64,000 nt of DNA from Clostridium sp. (GTDB lineage: Bacteria > Bacillota > Clostridia > Lachnospirales > Lachnospiraceae). The stretch lies in assembly GCA_023664385.1 (NCBI GenBank), contig JAMPFU010000001.1:21954-85953 (forward strand). The letters run 5' to 3'. This document shows, piece by piece, positions 32,547-42,746 of the stretch. The notes under the pieces were generated by a model that made no database searches, was not told the DNA's origin, and was given only the letters and a program-made list of their open reading frames with translations. How positions within the stretch are numbered: the stretch's first letter is position 1; every line of letters begins with the position of its first letter. Position numbers and translations under genes: made by a program.

Positions 32547-33659
32547 CTACAGTGGTGCATCAGCGTCATTTTCCACTGTATAATCAGTGTAATTAAATGC
32601 CTCCGATGACTCAAATAAAATATCTCTTGCCCTGTCAAAGCAATCCAATATCTTAGGCGAAAATACCCCACACTCACCGTCATGTATCATCCTTACCGCA
32701 ACGTCAGCAGCATAAGGCGTCTTGTAAACTCTCTTGCTTACCAGTGCGTCATAAACATCTACGATTGATACAACCTGCGCCCATATTGGAATGTCCTCGC
32801 CTGCAAGTCCGTCAGGATAACCATTTCCGTCATATCTCTCATGGTGATACCTGCATATATCATAGCAATAACGATAAAAATCGCTGTCCTCCTGCCTGAA
32901 TTTCTCAAGAATTTCACAGCCATAAATCGTATGCTTTTTCATTTCTTCAAATTCTTCCTTTGTAAGCTTGCCCGGCTTAAGCAATATGCTGTCAGGAATT
33001 GCAATCTTGCCTATGTCATGCAATGCAGATGCATTTACCATAAGGTCAATCTGGTCCTTTGTAAGCTCATATTCTGGATAGTACGCCTTAAGATAATTCA
33101 GGAATATACGCGTAAAAAACTTAACACGCTTAATATGCTCCCCTGATTCAAGGCTTCGAAACTCAACAACAGAGCTTAAAGCATTAACCAAAAATTCATT
33201 GCTTTTTTCCAGCTTCTCCCTGCTTGCAATCAACTGTTTCGTACGCTTCTCAAGCTTCTTCTCCATATGAATCCTGCTCTCAAAAAGCTCCAATATGTTC
33301 ATGGCACGACGTAAAATAACCTTCGCCGCAAAAGGCTTGTAAATGATGTCAGAAGCTCCGTATTCATATGCCTTCATATCCGTTTCATCTGTTGCTTCCC
33401 CGGTAATCATTATAACGGGAATGGTTTTCATATACCCTTTATCATTCATATGCTTCATTACTTCAAGACCTGTTCTCTTGGGCATAATCAAATCAAGAAA
33501 CAGCATTGAAATTTCATCATGTTGTTCATCAAGAATTTTAATTGTCTGTTCTCCATCCTTGGCTTCAAGGACGTGAAACTGCTTATCGAAAATCTGCTTC
33601 AATAGCTCACGGTTAAGCTCTGCATCATCTGCTATAAGAATCGTTTTCTTCTCATCCAT
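32547..33659 (-). CDS. Response regulator with HD-GYP phosphodiesterase domain
   Basis: 370 aa from the ATG at 33659 (AAGGAGCAGGG upstream). N-terminal receiver: IADDAELNRE, phospho-Asp in LFLDLIMPKRTG, Lys in IIYKPFA. A coiled-coil linker leads to the HD-GYP domain: LHDIGKIAIPDSILLKPGKL, HTIYGCEIL, HHERYDGNGYPDGL, VSIVDVYDAL. HD-GYP proteins of this type hydrolyse cyclic di-GMP. All key residues are present. Confidence 0.93.
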   Translation of the reverse strand: MDEKKTILIADDAELNRELLKQIFDKQFHVLEAKDGEQTIKILDEQHDEISMLFLDLIMPKRTGLEVMKHMNDKGYMKTIPVIMITGEATDETDMKAYEYGASDIIYKPFAAKVILRRAMNILELFESRIHMEKKLEKRTKQLIASREKLEKSNEFLVNALSSVVEFRSLESGEHIKRVKFFTRIFLNYLKAYYPEYELTKDQIDLMVNASALHDIGKIAIPDSILLKPGKLTKEEFEEMKKHTIYGCEILEKFRQEDSDFYRYCYDICRYHHERYDGNGYPDGLAGEDIPIWAQVVSIVDVYDALVSKRVYKTPYAADVAVRMIHDGECGVFSPKILDCFDRARDILFESSEAFNYTDYTVENDADAPL

Positions 33660-33784
33660 GTTACCCTGCTCCTTCTTTTTTTTTAAGATCTTAAAATATG
33701 TCCTTATTATAATGTCAACATATGGCATTATTCAAGTGTTTTTTGAAAAAAGATGGCATAAAATAAAGAAAAAACACTAAAAAA

Positions 33785-34549
33785 CTAATCCTTAAATTCC
33801 ACCGCATGCTTTCTCATCCAGATTGGGAACATATTGCGCTGGCAAGCCCTGTTTTCCCGTTCCTTAATGCCTATGGACTGAAAGAAGGTTCTCCACAGCC
33901 CCGTATACGCATCCTCAAACTCCTCACTGCGGCTTAATACATCAAATTCCTGTTCTGTAAGATACATGATATAAGACTCCTCATCCTTCGGATGCACAAC
34001 GGCAAGCCGTCTGTTATCATCCACAATGACAAAGTGCTCCGAGGGCATCCTGTCAGCAAAATGCTCCGCCACTATTGTAACAACATTATTTTTAGGCTCA
34101 ATATGACAAACATAAGCCTTATCCTCCAAGGAGGTAAATCTTGCAAACTCCTTAAAAAAGTGGCTCTCATTTCCAATTCTTCTCTTAAGCTCCAAAATGC
34201 GCATAACCTGAGGATTTGCATACATGGAGCATACCTTCGCTCCAACCGCAAAGCCCACCCTGAGAAAATTATATATCGCCTGCAATGCATCCTCCTCGAC
34301 AGAAAGTGATGCGTAATACACTAAAAAATAAGCCTGATTTGATATTGATTTTTTTATGGAACGTATCACCTTTTCCGTTTTCTCCCTATCTGCATCAACA
34401 TGTGTATACTCATCGAAAAAAGACTGCTGCCATACCGGCTCTCTCACAAGCCTTATATTGTCATGTCCTTCTTTTATTGCACAGCTCCACGCATCATAAA
34501 TACACGTGAGCATATCCTCAAATCTGTCCTCACAGCAAAATATCTTCAT
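33785..34549 (-). CDS. DNA metabolism protein, DUF4130/TIGR03915 type
   Basis: 254 aa. Starts MKIFCCEDRFEDMLTCIYDAW and ends RNMFPIWMRKHAVEF, the pattern of the DUF4130 (TIGR03915) family. It is always found beside the radical SAM gene that lies immediately upstream (3 bp apart). The pair is thought to act in DNA modification or repair (uracil-DNA-glycosylase-like setting) but the reaction is not established. Shares the SOS-type promoter of that gene. Confidence 0.85.
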   Translation of the reverse strand: MKIFCCEDRFEDMLTCIYDAWSCAIKEGHDNIRLVREPVWQQSFFDEYTHVDADREKTEKVIRSIKKSISNQAYFLVYYASLSVEEDALQAIYNFLRVGFAVGAKVCSMYANPQVMRILELKRRIGNESHFFKEFARFTSLEDKAYVCHIEPKNNVVTIVAEHFADRMPSEHFVIVDDNRRLAVVHPKDEESYIMYLTEQEFDVLSRSEEFEDAYTGLWRTFFQSIGIKERENRACQRNMFPIWMRKHAVEFKD

Positions 34550-34552
34550 ATG

Positions 34553-35986
34553 CTATCCTATCCCAAAATCGGCAAGAGACATCTGATTGTAAGTCTTATT
34601 CTGATTATTTATCTTCCAGTTATCCCTTCCGTTTGTATCAATAAGCTGTCTTGTAATGTATTGCTCCTCTATAGGCGTATTATAAAGCCTGTGCCCGTTG
34701 CAGGTTATGAAATAATGCGCACGTTTTAATACTACACCCATTTTTTTCAGATTATTAAAATCAAGCGTACCGTATCTTCTTCCATAAATAATTCTCCCTG
34801 CGGACCTTGGACCGATACCCGGAATTCTTAAAAGCAGGTCGTATGGCGCACGCTGAACCTCCACAGGGAAATATTCGAGATGCCTGAGTGCCCAATCACA
34901 TTTTGGGTCAAGGAGCTCATTAAAATTTGGTTTTTCCTCGGATAAAAGCTCATTTGCCTGAAAGCCGTAATATCTAAGCAGCCAATCAGCCTGATATAAT
35001 CTGTGTTCCCGAAGCAGCGGTGGTGGCGTATGTATAGCAGGCAAGTTGGCATCCTCATTGAGCGGTATATAGGCTGAATAAAAAACACGTTTAAGGTCAT
35101 AGCTCTGATAAAGCTTCTCCGTCGTCTTAATAAGCGTATAGTCACTCTCTTCAGTAGCACCTATAATCATCTGTGTACTCTGCCCTGCCGGTGCAAAGCT
35201 TCTCTTAAGCCCTCCCCCATCTGACGGCACAAGGGCATTTTTAACCGCAGCCTCAGTTATGCCTTCCTGCCTTTCTATGCCCTGCCTGCTTTGGAAAATG
35301 CTGTTGGAAAGATACAGATTCCCCCTGCTTCTCTCCATCCTTGCGTCCTTCCCTATGGCAACTCTGTGTGCCTTAATCGTATCACTTACCTTACCCATCG
35401 GCTCAAGTATGGTCTTAAAGCTTTTGTTCGGGGCGAGCTTCGACAAGCTTTCTGCTGTGGGAAGCTCAAGATTAACGCTTATCCTGTCGGCAAGATACCC
35501 TGCCGTTGCAAGCAGCTCATCTGCCGCTCCCGGAATTGTTTTCACATGAATATATCCGTTAAAATGATACTTATTTCTAAGCAGCAAAAGCGTCTCGCAC
35601 ATTTTTTCCATTGTGTAGGTGGGATTTTTAAGAACACCCGAGCTTAAAAAAAGCCCCTCGATATAGTTTCTCTTATAAAACTCAACCGTAAGTCCACAAA
35701 TCTCCTCAGGGGTAAATGTAGCTCTCGGAATATCGTTGGAGGCTCTGTTAATACAATACCTGCAATCATAAACACAATGGTTCGTCATAAGAATCTTGAG
35801 TAGTGAAATACATCTGCCGTCTGCAGCAAAGCTGTGACATATTCCACATGCCTTTGTATTCCCAAGAAATCCTTTCTTTCCTTTTCTGTCGGAACCGCTT
35901 GATGTACATGCAACGTCATACTTTGCCGCATCTGCCAGTATATTTAATTTTTCCTCTGTCGTATGATCTGCTATAATCTCATTCAT
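34553..35986 (-). CDS. Putative DNA modification/repair radical SAM protein (TIGR03916 type)
   Basis: 477 aa from the ATG at 35986. Radical SAM cluster CVYDCRYCINRAS (about residues 80-92), the family opening KLNILADAAKYDVACTSSG, and a C-terminal helix-hairpin-helix DNA-binding motif RIPGIGPRSAGRIIYGRR. Forms an operon with the DUF4130 protein. A frame extends to an ATG at 36025 without a ribosome site, and the promoter -10 lies inside that extension, so 35986 is preferred. No ribosome site precedes 35986 either; the mRNA looks leaderless. Confidence 0.88.
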   Translation of the reverse strand: MNEIIADHTTEEKLNILADAAKYDVACTSSGSDRKGKKGFLGNTKACGICHSFAADGRCISLLKILMTNHCVYDCRYCINRASNDIPRATFTPEEICGLTVEFYKRNYIEGLFLSSGVLKNPTYTMEKMCETLLLLRNKYHFNGYIHVKTIPGAADELLATAGYLADRISVNLELPTAESLSKLAPNKSFKTILEPMGKVSDTIKAHRVAIGKDARMERSRGNLYLSNSIFQSRQGIERQEGITEAAVKNALVPSDGGGLKRSFAPAGQSTQMIIGATEESDYTLIKTTEKLYQSYDLKRVFYSAYIPLNEDANLPAIHTPPPLLREHRLYQADWLLRYYGFQANELLSEEKPNFNELLDPKCDWALRHLEYFPVEVQRAPYDLLLRIPGIGPRSAGRIIYGRRYGTLDFNNLKKMGVVLKRAHYFITCNGHRLYNTPIEEQYITRQLIDTNGRDNWKINNQNKTYNQMSLADFGIG

Positions 35987-35992
35987 AAGACT

Positions 35993-36021
35993 ATTATACG
36001 AACATTTGTTCTCATTTGCAA
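35993..36021 (-). promoter_or_regulatory. SOS-box (LexA-type) promoter of the repair operon
   Basis: On the minus strand TTGCAA (36016-36021), exactly 17 bases, TATAAT (35993-35998). The spacer contains GAACAAATGTTCG (35999-36011), a match to the Gram-positive LexA box CGAACRNRYGTTYG except for the first base. Transcription would begin at about 35986, the A of the start codon. Confidence 0.85.
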
Positions 36022-36100
36022 GCATTATTTATTTTTTATAAATTTTTTTATTCAAAAGATACGTTTTGCAATTACCGAATTATGTATGATTGTGTGGCAA

Positions 36101-39100
36101 TTACACCCACTTATTTAACGTGTCCATAAGCTGCTGGAAATTTATCGGCTTGGAAACATGCTGGTTCATTCCCGCATTTTTTGCCGCCTGTATGTCCTCG
36201 TTAAAGGCATTTGCCGTCATGGCAACAATCGGCACTCGCATTGTATATTCCCTTGGCAGGGAGCGTATGGCTCTTGCTGCGTCATATCCGTTCATGACAG
36301 GCATCTGTATATCCATAAATATGATGTCGTAGTAATCATCTTCAATTGCAGTCATAATATCAAGGGCTTCTTTTCCATTTTTCGCATGGTCAACCTCAAG
36401 TCCTGCCATTTTAAGTATCTCCATTGCTATCTCTGTATTTAATTCATTGTCCTCAACAAGCAACGCCCTTTTTCCACTAAAGTCATTCCTTATAATGCTT
36501 TCGAGCGTCTTTTTATCTTCCTCCCGCATCTCGCATTTCATAAGCGTTGAGAATACATATGCCATTCTTGATTTAAACAACGGCTTTGATATAAATGCGT
36601 TTGCGCCTGCCGCCCTTGCCTCAAGCTCAATATCCGACCAGTCATATGTAGATATAATAATGATAGGAACGTCCTTCCCCACACGCTTCCTGATCTGCCT
36701 TGTCGTTTCTATGCCATCCATATCAGGCATTTTCCAATCTAAGATAACGGCAAAATAATCATCATCATTTTCATGTCTTTGCACAACCTGTTCAACAGCC
36801 TCCTTACCCGAAAGCACCCATTCACCCTTCATTCCAAGCTCGGAAAGCACCATGCATGCCATCTCACAGGCAATATCATCATCATCTGCCACAAGTATCG
36901 GCAGATCAATAAATTCCTTATATGAAAAATTTTCATTATCATCTTGGAGCTTGAGTATGACCGTAACGGTTATTCTCGTTCCCTCATCGACTCTGCTTTC
37001 AAGCTTAATGCTTCCATTCATCATCTCAACAACATTTTTTGTGATTGCCATTCCAAGTCCCGTACCCTGTATTTTATTGATACGTGAATCCTCAGCCCTT
37101 GTGAAAGGCTCAAAGAAATGCTTTTGAAATTCCTCATCCATTCCGATTCCGTTATCTGAAAAAACAAATTCATAGCACCCGAGATTCGGTTTATTAATCG
37201 GTTTTTCTGAAATGATAAGCTCTATTTTTCCACCATCAGGCGTGTACTTTACAGCATTGCTCATAAGATTTGTAAATACCTGCTCCAAACGCTGACTGTC
37301 GCCGATAACCCTTTCATGGGAAATTCCCTTTATCGTTACTTTAAGCTCATGCCCCTTTGCATCTATCTGCGGCTTCATCATCGTAAGCAGATGGTCAACA
37401 ACATCCGGAATTGAAAATGCATCATCGTTTAAGCTGAGCTTGCCTGATTCAATTTTGCTCATGTCAAGCACCTCATTGATAAGTCCGAGAAGATGCTTGC
37501 TTGATACGGTAATTTTAGCCAGGCAGTCAGCAACACGCTCCTTGTTATCTATATTTGTGGCAGCGATTGCAGTCATTCCTATAATGGCATTCATCGGCGT
37601 TCTTATGTCATGGCTCATATTTGCAAGGAAGTTTGTTTTTGCCAAATTAGCTTTTGTTGCCGACTCATAAGCCGCCATAAGCGCCTCCTGCTGTACAAAC
37701 TCACGCTGCTTTTGTTCATCAATATACTGTGCTGTAACAAGCGCCTGATATGTCCTGCCGTCATCATAACGCCTCACGGCAATAAAGCTAATTCTTACCC
37801 ACCTTTTTCTTACGCTCAGGCAATCGAAATTGACGACACGATTATTCTGAAGCCTGTCACAAAGGGTGCTTATGTCCGTAAACTTCAAAAGCTCCTTGCG
37901 AAAGTCCGCCTCAATTTCAGTTTCAGCCACCTCGGCAAATGCCTCCGTTATGCTTCTTCCCAAATAAAAATAATTGCCAAAATTACCGACATCAATTGTC
38001 TCTGCAATCGTTCCTGTTTCCAAATCTATAAGAATATTGCAAAAATATATATTGCCGATTGCACTTATAATTGCAATTTTTTCCAATTCAGATTCAAGGG
38101 TTGCCTGAAGCTCCTCATTTAATGCAGTAAGCTCCTCCTTCGCCTGCAAAATCTCTTTGACACGGCTTTCCTCACGTTTTTTATCCTCAGTGATATCCTC
38201 CGCTATGATAACTGCATAAATGTGTCCTGTCAGCTCATCCTCCGACAAAAGCGCCGAAACTCTGGAATATCTGTCCGTAACAGAGCTGTAATATTCAGTT
38301 ACAACATTCGTCTTTCCCTGCTCATACTGCTCTCTAAGGCCTTCGCAGGAAAAAACATCCGCATTTTCCCTGTTTAATATTTTAATCTTATACTTTGCAA
38401 TATAAATTTTATTCAGCACATCAAAGCTTACAGGCAGATTAAGCTCTAACTCCGTTATGATATCAATGCCATGTCCTGACCGAAACCTATCGTATATGAT
38501 GCCCTCCGTCAAATCAAAGGAATAACAATATTCACAATTGCTTGAAAGTGCGTCACGATACCTTTTCTTTTCCTGTGACAATCTGAAATTCTGTTTTTCG
38601 ATTTCCTTTCTTTCCACAAACACATTCTTCCTGACACCGATAAATGAGCCAAGCGCAGCCAGACAATCTATAATCAATTTTGTAAATTCATCAGGCGCAT
38701 TGTCAGCACCCAAAAAGCCAATCATTTTATTTTCGGACATAATAGGCGCAAGAATAATGTTCCTTACATTCCGTTTTACAAGCAGCTCATACACTTCCTG
38801 CTGGGAATTTTTTATATTCTCCACATCGTCAACATGAATGCAATTGCCACTCCCCAGCTCCTCCAGCCATTGCACTATAATCTTTGACGACAGGCTTCCA
38901 AACTCATCACGCTTGACACCTAAGCCTTCCTCGCGCCACTCATAAGTTTTGGCATAGTGGTCGTCATATTCCTCAAAAATATACATTCTCCCGACCTTTA
39001 AATACGAGCCAATATTGGCAAGCATATTATTCATTGCAAGGTCAAAATCTTTTTCTGCCGTAAGCCTTGTAATCTCCTCCAAAATAATTTTAGAGGCATC

Positions 39101-39178
39101 AATTTCCTTATTCAGCACGGATAATTTCTTTTCTTCAGACACATCTGCTAAAACACCATTGTTATCAACATTTTTCAT
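36101..39178 (-). CDS. Hybrid sensor histidine kinase with two receiver domains
   Basis: 1025 aa from the ATG at 39178 (AGGAGGATCTGTT upstream). Order: GAF domain (about 25-185), two PAS-like regions (about 195-320 and 355-490), DHp MSHDIRTPMNAIIGM, ATPase with N-box LMSNAVKYTPDG and G-boxes DNGIGM / GTGLGMAI, receiver 1 (VADDDD, VILDWKMPDMDG), receiver 2 (VEDNELN, FMDIQMPVMNG). No membrane helix, so the signal is cytoplasmic. No Hpt domain here, so one must be supplied elsewhere. Such kinases are common in gut Lachnospiraceae. Confidence 0.92.
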   Translation of the reverse strand: MKNVDNNGVLADVSEEKKLSVLNKEIDASKIILEEITRLTAEKDFDLAMNNMLANIGSYLKVGRMYIFEEYDDHYAKTYEWREEGLGVKRDEFGSLSSKIIVQWLEELGSGNCIHVDDVENIKNSQQEVYELLVKRNVRNIILAPIMSENKMIGFLGADNAPDEFTKLIIDCLAALGSFIGVRKNVFVERKEIEKQNFRLSQEKKRYRDALSSNCEYCYSFDLTEGIIYDRFRSGHGIDIITELELNLPVSFDVLNKIYIAKYKIKILNRENADVFSCEGLREQYEQGKTNVVTEYYSSVTDRYSRVSALLSEDELTGHIYAVIIAEDITEDKKREESRVKEILQAKEELTALNEELQATLESELEKIAIISAIGNIYFCNILIDLETGTIAETIDVGNFGNYFYLGRSITEAFAEVAETEIEADFRKELLKFTDISTLCDRLQNNRVVNFDCLSVRKRWVRISFIAVRRYDDGRTYQALVTAQYIDEQKQREFVQQEALMAAYESATKANLAKTNFLANMSHDIRTPMNAIIGMTAIAATNIDNKERVADCLAKITVSSKHLLGLINEVLDMSKIESGKLSLNDDAFSIPDVVDHLLTMMKPQIDAKGHELKVTIKGISHERVIGDSQRLEQVFTNLMSNAVKYTPDGGKIELIISEKPINKPNLGCYEFVFSDNGIGMDEEFQKHFFEPFTRAEDSRINKIQGTGLGMAITKNVVEMMNGSIKLESRVDEGTRITVTVILKLQDDNENFSYKEFIDLPILVADDDDIACEMACMVLSELGMKGEWVLSGKEAVEQVVQRHENDDDYFAVILDWKMPDMDGIETTRQIRKRVGKDVPIIIISTYDWSDIELEARAAGANAFISKPLFKSRMAYVFSTLMKCEMREEDKKTLESIIRNDFSGKRALLVEDNELNTEIAMEILKMAGLEVDHAKNGKEALDIMTAIEDDYYDIIFMDIQMPVMNGYDAARAIRSLPREYTMRVPIVAMTANAFNEDIQAAKNAGMNQHVSKPINFQQLMDTLNKWV

Positions 39179-39256
39179 AACAGATCCTCCTATTCTTGAA
39201 CATCGCCGCATCCTAAAGATGTTATTTTTCTCATTGAAAAGTCTCTCGCCCGAAAA

Positions 39257-40336
39257 TTAGCTCTGCTCCTGCATCTTGCTTAGCTTTGCTGCCTGGTCGG
39301 CAGCAATGCAGGCATCTATAATTTCCTGTATCTCGCCATTCATAATCTTATCAAGCTTATACAATGTAAGTCCAATTCTATGGTCGGTAACACGTCCCTG
39401 TGGAAAATTGTAGGTACGGATTTTTTCCGAACGGTCGCCTGTTCCAATCTGGCTTTTTCTAAGGTCTGCCTCCTCGTCATGCCGCTTCTGCATCTCAAGA
39501 TCCAAAAGCTTTGCACGAAGAAGCGCAAATGCCTTCGCCTTGTTTTGAAGCTGTGACTTCTCGGTTTGGCTATACACCACAATGCCGGTTGGATAATGGG
39601 TAAGTCTTACGGCAGAATCCGTTGTATTGACACACTGTCCTCCGTTTCCTGACGCCCTCATAACATCTATCCTGTAATCCTTTTCAGGTATATCTATCTC
39701 GTCAATTTCCTCCGCCTCAGGAAGAACGGCAACACTTGCCGTTGACGTGTGGATGCGTCCACCCGATTCCGTCTCAGGCACACGCTGGACACGATGTACA
39801 CCGCTTTCATATTTGAGTACAGAGTATGCCCCCTGTCCCGTTACCATAAATGTAACCGACTTCATACCGCCAATTCCAATTTCCTCAACGCTTGCAAGCT
39901 CACATTTCCATCGTCTGCCCTCAGCATAATGGACATACATACGGTAAAGCTCCGCCGCAAAAAGCGCCGCCTCATCTCCTCCTGCGCCTGCACGTATCTC
40001 CACAATAACATTCTTATCATCGTTCGGATCCTTCGGAAGAAGCAATATCTTCAAGGCATTTTCACACGCCTCAAGCTCCTCCTTTGCAGCGTTAAGCTCC
40101 TCCTTCGCAAGCTCGCGAAGCTCCTCGTCGCTTTCCTCGTCAAGCATTGTAAGGCTGTCATCGATTGTCTGCTTTGCAGCCTTATACTCGTTATACTTAT
40201 CCACAATCGGCGCAAGCTCACTCTGCTCCTTCATAAGTCTTCTGAATTTATCCTGGTCGCTTACAACAGCAGGGTCGCTTAACAAATTCTGAAGCTCCTC
40301 AAGCCTTGCAACCAAATCCTCCAATTTATCAAACAT
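39257..40336 (-). CDS. prfA: Peptide chain release factor 1
   Basis: 359 aa from the ATG at 40336 (TTGGAGGATAAATCA upstream). [16 protein letters not shown] marks RF1, and the catalytic GGQ loop is [15 protein letters not shown], with Cys after GGQ where His is common. RF1 ends translation at UAA/UAG; the Gln of GGQ is methylated by PrmC, whose gene lies just upstream. Confidence 0.97.
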   Translation of the reverse strand: MFDKLEDLVARLEELQNLLSDPAVVSDQDKFRRLMKEQSELAPIVDKYNEYKAAKQTIDDSLTMLDEESDEELRELAKEELNAAKEELEACENALKILLLPKDPNDDKNVIVEIRAGAGGDEAALFAAELYRMYVHYAEGRRWKCELASVEEIGIGGMKSVTFMVTGQGAYSVLKYESGVHRVQRVPETESGGRIHTSTASVAVLPEAEEIDEIDIPEKDYRIDVMRASGNGGQCVNTTDSAVRLTHYPTGIVVYSQTEKSQLQNKAKAFALLRAKLLDLEMQKRHDEEADLRKSQIGTGDRSEKIRTYNFPQGRVTDHRIGLTLYKLDKIMNGEIQEIIDACIAADQAAKLSKMQEQS

Positions 40337-40383
40337 TGATTTATCCTCCAAATTTATACTTACAATACACAAAATATATTCGT

Positions 40384-41289
40384 CTACAGCCTAAACTTGT
40401 CCCTCATATATGCCGAAACAACTCTGTCAAGTCCCGCATAATCTCGGGTAAGCTCTATATCACTATATCCGTTATCTACAAGGAGACTGTAAACTGCATC
40501 GTACTGATTATAACCGATTTCACATATAAAACATCCGTTTTCACTTAAATAATTCCTCGCTTCTTTTATTATTCTTCTGTAGAAATAAAGTCCATCCTCC
40601 ATGCCGTCAAGCGCAAGTCTCGGCTCAAAGCGGCTTACCTCCTCCATAAGCGCATCTATGTCACTGCTTTTTATGTATGGTGGATTTGTCATAATCATAT
40701 CATATAAAGCCCCACTAGTTTTTTCTGTTGCAGCATCAACCTCCGAGGAAGCTCTATATTCAAACATATCACTTTTTATTATATCACAGCTTATGTCATG
40801 TAAAAAGCTATTATTCTCAGATAATTGGACGGCATAAGGAGATAGGTCAACAAGCGTCAGCCTGTCATCAAAATTTCCCCTTTTCCTTCTTTCCAAAATA
40901 TAGCTGATTCCGATACAGCCCGTACCGCAGCACATATCAAGCACATTACAGGTCCTCTTATCCACCGTAGCCCTTAAAGCCTGCTCAACTAAAAGCTCTG
41001 TTTCCGGGCGGGGTATCAGCACATGCTCAGAAACAGTAAACGTATAACCCATAAAATCCTGCGTTCCTATTATATACTGACAGGGATAATGCGTCCCCCT
41101 TTTTTCAATCAGCCCATTATAGGCACTGACTGCCTCATCCTCCAAATTTTTATCAAGCTCCATAAAAAGCCTTGTGTAATCCATGCCAAGAACGTGCATT
41201 GCAAGAAGCCTTGCATCCCCCTCTGCATTTTCTATGCCACAGGCTTTCAGCCTGTCTGTTCCGTTTTTCAGCATATCTCTTAGAAGCAT
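40384..41289 (-). CDS. prmC: Release factor glutamine methyltransferase
   Basis: 301 aa. N-terminal helical RF-binding domain, then a SAM-dependent methyltransferase with [17 protein letters not shown] (motif I) and [12 protein letters not shown], the NPPY motif that holds the Gln side chain. Methylates the GGQ of release factors. 47 bp upstream of prfA. Confidence 0.96.
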   Translation of the reverse strand: MLLRDMLKNGTDRLKACGIENAEGDARLLAMHVLGMDYTRLFMELDKNLEDEAVSAYNGLIEKRGTHYPCQYIIGTQDFMGYTFTVSEHVLIPRPETELLVEQALRATVDKRTCNVLDMCCGTGCIGISYILERRKRGNFDDRLTLVDLSPYAVQLSENNSFLHDISCDIIKSDMFEYRASSEVDAATEKTSGALYDMIMTNPPYIKSSDIDALMEEVSRFEPRLALDGMEDGLYFYRRIIKEARNYLSENGCFICEIGYNQYDAVYSLLVDNGYSDIELTRDYAGLDRVVSAYMRDKFRL

Positions 41290-41323
41290 CTATACAATCT
41301 CCTGCCTATTCGTAAGCTTGCAG

Positions 41324-42301
41324 CTACTGGTCCTGTGAATTTAATTCCGCAAGATAGTTCCTCCAGTCAAGCACGCCCTCCACAGATTTTATCGCCACCT
41401 CAACCATATCTGCCTCGGGCTCCTTTGTCGTAAGCCTCTGCACCCACAGTCCCGGCTTGCTAAGAAGATTTGCCACAAGCGACTCGCTTCTGCCTGCAAA
41501 CCTTATAAACTCATAGGAAATTCCCGCAATTAACGGAACGAGCAGCACTCTGTAAAGCAGCCTTAACGCCAAGGTATCTGTATCGATACACATAAATACA
41601 AGTATACTCACAATCATAACAATAAACAGAAAGCTTGTCCCACATCTCTTGTGAAAGCGTGTATGCTTCATAACATTTTCCACGGTTAAAGCATCTCCAT
41701 GCTCAAGACAGTTTATACACTTATGCTCCGCCCCATGATACATATATGTCCTTTTTATTTCCTTCATACGGGAAATAAGCACAACATATATCATAAAAAT
41801 GATAAGCCTGATGATTCCTTCAATCAGACCAAGGGCAAAATGATTTTTTATGAATTTATCCAGCAGTGACGCCAAAAAAGCAGGAAGAAGCATAAAAAGC
41901 CCCACAGCTAAAACAATGGAAACGGCTACCGTACCGAACATCCATAAATTATCCGAGCTGTCCTTGTCAGCGTTCTCTTTCCCTGCTTTTTTCGTATCAG
42001 CTTTTTCTTCCTCTATATCTTTCTTTTTTTTCTTTTCGGCTTCCGGCTTTTCATCCTCCTCAAGAAACTCCGCTGAATAGGTAAGTGTTTTCACGCCAAT
42101 CACAAGGGACTCTATAAAATTTACCACGCCACGTATTATGGGTACCTTAAAAAGAGCGAATCTGCTTCCTGCCGGCTTAAATTCGCTTATCTTAACCTCT
42201 ATCTCATTATCAGGCTTTCTTATAGCGATTGCGTATTTGTCATCATTTTTCATCATGACGCCTTCAAGAACCGCCTGTCCGCCTATACTTACCTGCTTCA
42301 T
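41324..42301 (-). CDS. DUF1385 membrane protein
   Basis: 325 aa from the ATG at 42301. Family opening MKQVSIGGQAVLEGVMMK, then a charged, Lys/Glu-rich linker (about residues 85-115), three to four membrane helices and the conserved YHGAEHKCINCLEHGD and HTRFHKRCGTSFLF segments with His/Cys residues that could bind metal. Found between rpmE and prmC in Clostridia; function not established. Confidence 0.9.
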   Translation of the reverse strand: MKQVSIGGQAVLEGVMMKNDDKYAIAIRKPDNEIEVKISEFKPAGSRFALFKVPIIRGVVNFIESLVIGVKTLTYSAEFLEEDEKPEAEKKKKKDIEEEKADTKKAGKENADKDSSDNLWMFGTVAVSIVLAVGLFMLLPAFLASLLDKFIKNHFALGLIEGIIRLIIFMIYVVLISRMKEIKRTYMYHGAEHKCINCLEHGDALTVENVMKHTRFHKRCGTSFLFIVMIVSILVFMCIDTDTLALRLLYRVLLVPLIAGISYEFIRFAGRSESLVANLLSKPGLWVQRLTTKEPEADMVEVAIKSVEGVLDWRNYLAELNSQDQ

Positions 42302-42411
42302 GCTTCCACATCCCTGCAATTTTTTAATAAAGTAAAAAATATGGCTGTCATATTAAAACGTATCTACAAGAACGCTTTAACACAACAGCCGTATCATATA
42401 TCCGTCAAAAA

Positions 42412-42618
42412 CTAAGCATTTGCAACGCCGTACTTACGGTTGAACTTATCAATTCTTCCACGAGCCTGTGCAGCCTTCTGCTGACCTGTGTAAAATGAAT
42501 GGCACTTTGAACAAATCTCAACGTGAATATCGCTCTTTGTAGAGCCTGTCACAAATTCATTACCGCAGTTGCATACAACCTTTGCCTGAAAATACTCAGG
42601 ATGTATTCCTTCTCTCAT
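42412..42618 (-). CDS. rpmE: 50S ribosomal protein L31
   Basis: 68 aa from the ATG at 42618 (GAGAGGTG upstream). [20 protein letters not shown] with a second pair CSKC gives the zinc-binding four-Cys form of L31, which also serves as a zinc store. Lies between rho and DUF1385. Confidence 0.96.
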   Translation of the reverse strand: MREGIHPEYFQAKVVCNCGNEFVTGSTKSDIHVEICSKCHSFYTGQQKAAQARGRIDKFNRKYGVANA

Positions 42619-42684
42619 GTTTTTCACCTCTCTATATACAATAATTCATGATTTACCTAAGTTATCACGTCCGCAACGATAAAC

Positions 42685-42713
42685 ATTCTACCATAGGACA
42701 CATGTAAATTCAA
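42685..42713 (-). promoter_or_regulatory. Promoter and leader of rpmE
   Basis: TTGAAT (42708-42713), 17 bases, TAGAAT (42685-42690) on the minus strand. The roughly 60-base leader holds TTATC/GATAA pairing around a GC-rich loop (42660-42680), a possible ribosomal-protein leader structure for autoregulation. This promoter would also feed DUF1385, prmC and prfA. Confidence 0.55.
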
Positions 42714-42746
42714 GTATTTTTATAAAAAGTTGATAAAATATTTTAT

